NCBI GenBank assembly: GCA_949361645.1
Contig: OX442425.1
Coordinates: 4,155,442 to 4,219,441 of the forward strand
Length of the DNA: 64,000 nt
Reading direction: 5' to 3'
DNA from: Spongilla lacustris
Lineage: Eukaryota; Porifera; Demospongiae; Spongillida; Spongillidae
A program made the position numbers and the translations under genes. This document shows positions 63,481-64,000 of this stretch, piece by piece (within the stretch, counting starts at the first letter, position 1; every line of letters starts with the position of its first letter). The notes below the pieces were generated by a model. That model ran no database searches, was not told the DNA's origin, and saw only the letters and a list, made by a program, of their open reading frames with translations.

Positions 63481-64000
63481 GAGCTAGTACTACTATGTGT
63501 ATAATATGTTATCTCTTATGTATTAAATACTCAGCAGTGTCAGCACCTGAAAATAAGCTGCGCTGGTGGTGGGGCCTGAGGTGGCAGCTGACTTGCTTCA
63601 GTGAAAGCATCATGTAGGTCTCCAGCTTTTAACCTTTAAAAAACGTTCCCCGTGCATGCATGCATGGCATGTTGTACAGAAACTTCGCCAGCTCGTCAAA
63701 AGTAAGTAAAATATACAGGTATAAAATGTATACTTCATGAAGAATACATAATCTGTCCACAGAGGAATCACGAGATGATGAGAAGATACGGGGGTCATGC
63801 ACAGTTCCTTCCTAACAATACTTTTTATTATATATATAGCTAGCTGTAGATCTAAGAATAAATGCTGTCACACTCAACAGTGCTAAATTATTATATACTT
63901 TATTAGATCTGACTTTTACGAGGATGTGTAAAGCTATACCAAATGTAACATTTGACATCATATTTGCGATGCGTAAACACGCGTAAACCCAGACTTTACA
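63481..64000. other. unassigned right edge
   Basis: AT-rich sequence with no supported feature to the window end. Confidence 0.4.

Overview
The window is eukaryotic: genes are split by GT-AG introns, intergenic DNA is filled with minisatellites, poly-G tracts and transposon remnants, and the proteins are animal-type. The best recognised gene is a nearly complete WDR59 (GATOR2/mTORC1 pathway). With TRAF-like RING genes, an Ldh2-type dehydrogenase, NMRAL1 and many copies of the palindromic TACATGTA motif, I infer an early-branching marine invertebrate, most likely a demosponge. No species can be named from sequence alone.

Layout. 0-4.2 kb: two minisatellites, a fold-back element and a minus-strand exon with a membrane segment. 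4.8-9.1 kb: two tandem decayed copies of an Ldh2-family (malate/L-lactate dehydrogenase) gene, each carrying MITEs. 9.2-60.8 kb: a unit made of a minus-strand TRAF-like RING gene beside plus-strand WDR59 exons, present three times. Unit 1 spans about 10.1-17.4 kb, unit 2 about 18.6-29.0 kb and unit 3 about 29.0-60.8 kb. Only unit 3 has a near-full WDR59, of which I traced 20 exons. Units 1 and 2 keep only one and three WDR59 exons, while all three TRAF-like ORFs are open. Mobile DNA fills the units: a TIR element with a 9-bp target duplication at 21.3-23.4 kb, a gag/protease LTR retrotransposon at 26.2-28.6 kb with another DNA element inside its left LTR, and a 1-kb TIR element at 31.1-32.2 kb.

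WDR59 introns hold further genes and elements. One intron is a 2.4-kb minisatellite of 21-bp monomers that begins exactly at the splice donor and has a 966-bp higher-order period. Another contains an intronless NMRAL1-like gene on the same strand, itself interrupted by a 615-bp transposon that might be removable as an intron. The penultimate large intron (50.3-60.0 kb) contains a decayed hAT transposase, several TIR elements and an unidentified minus-strand exon set. 60.8-64 kb: candidate exons and a retroelement-like fragment.

Function. WDR59 works in the GATOR2 complex at the lysosome. The TRAF-like proteins (RING, TRAF-type zinc fingers, coiled coil, no visible MATH domain) are probable E3 ligases or adaptors. 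NMRAL1 is a NADPH-sensing regulator. I see no pathway link between them; their proximity looks like the product of segmental duplication. Exon limits come from reading splice consensus and homology recalled from memory, not from alignments or transcripts.
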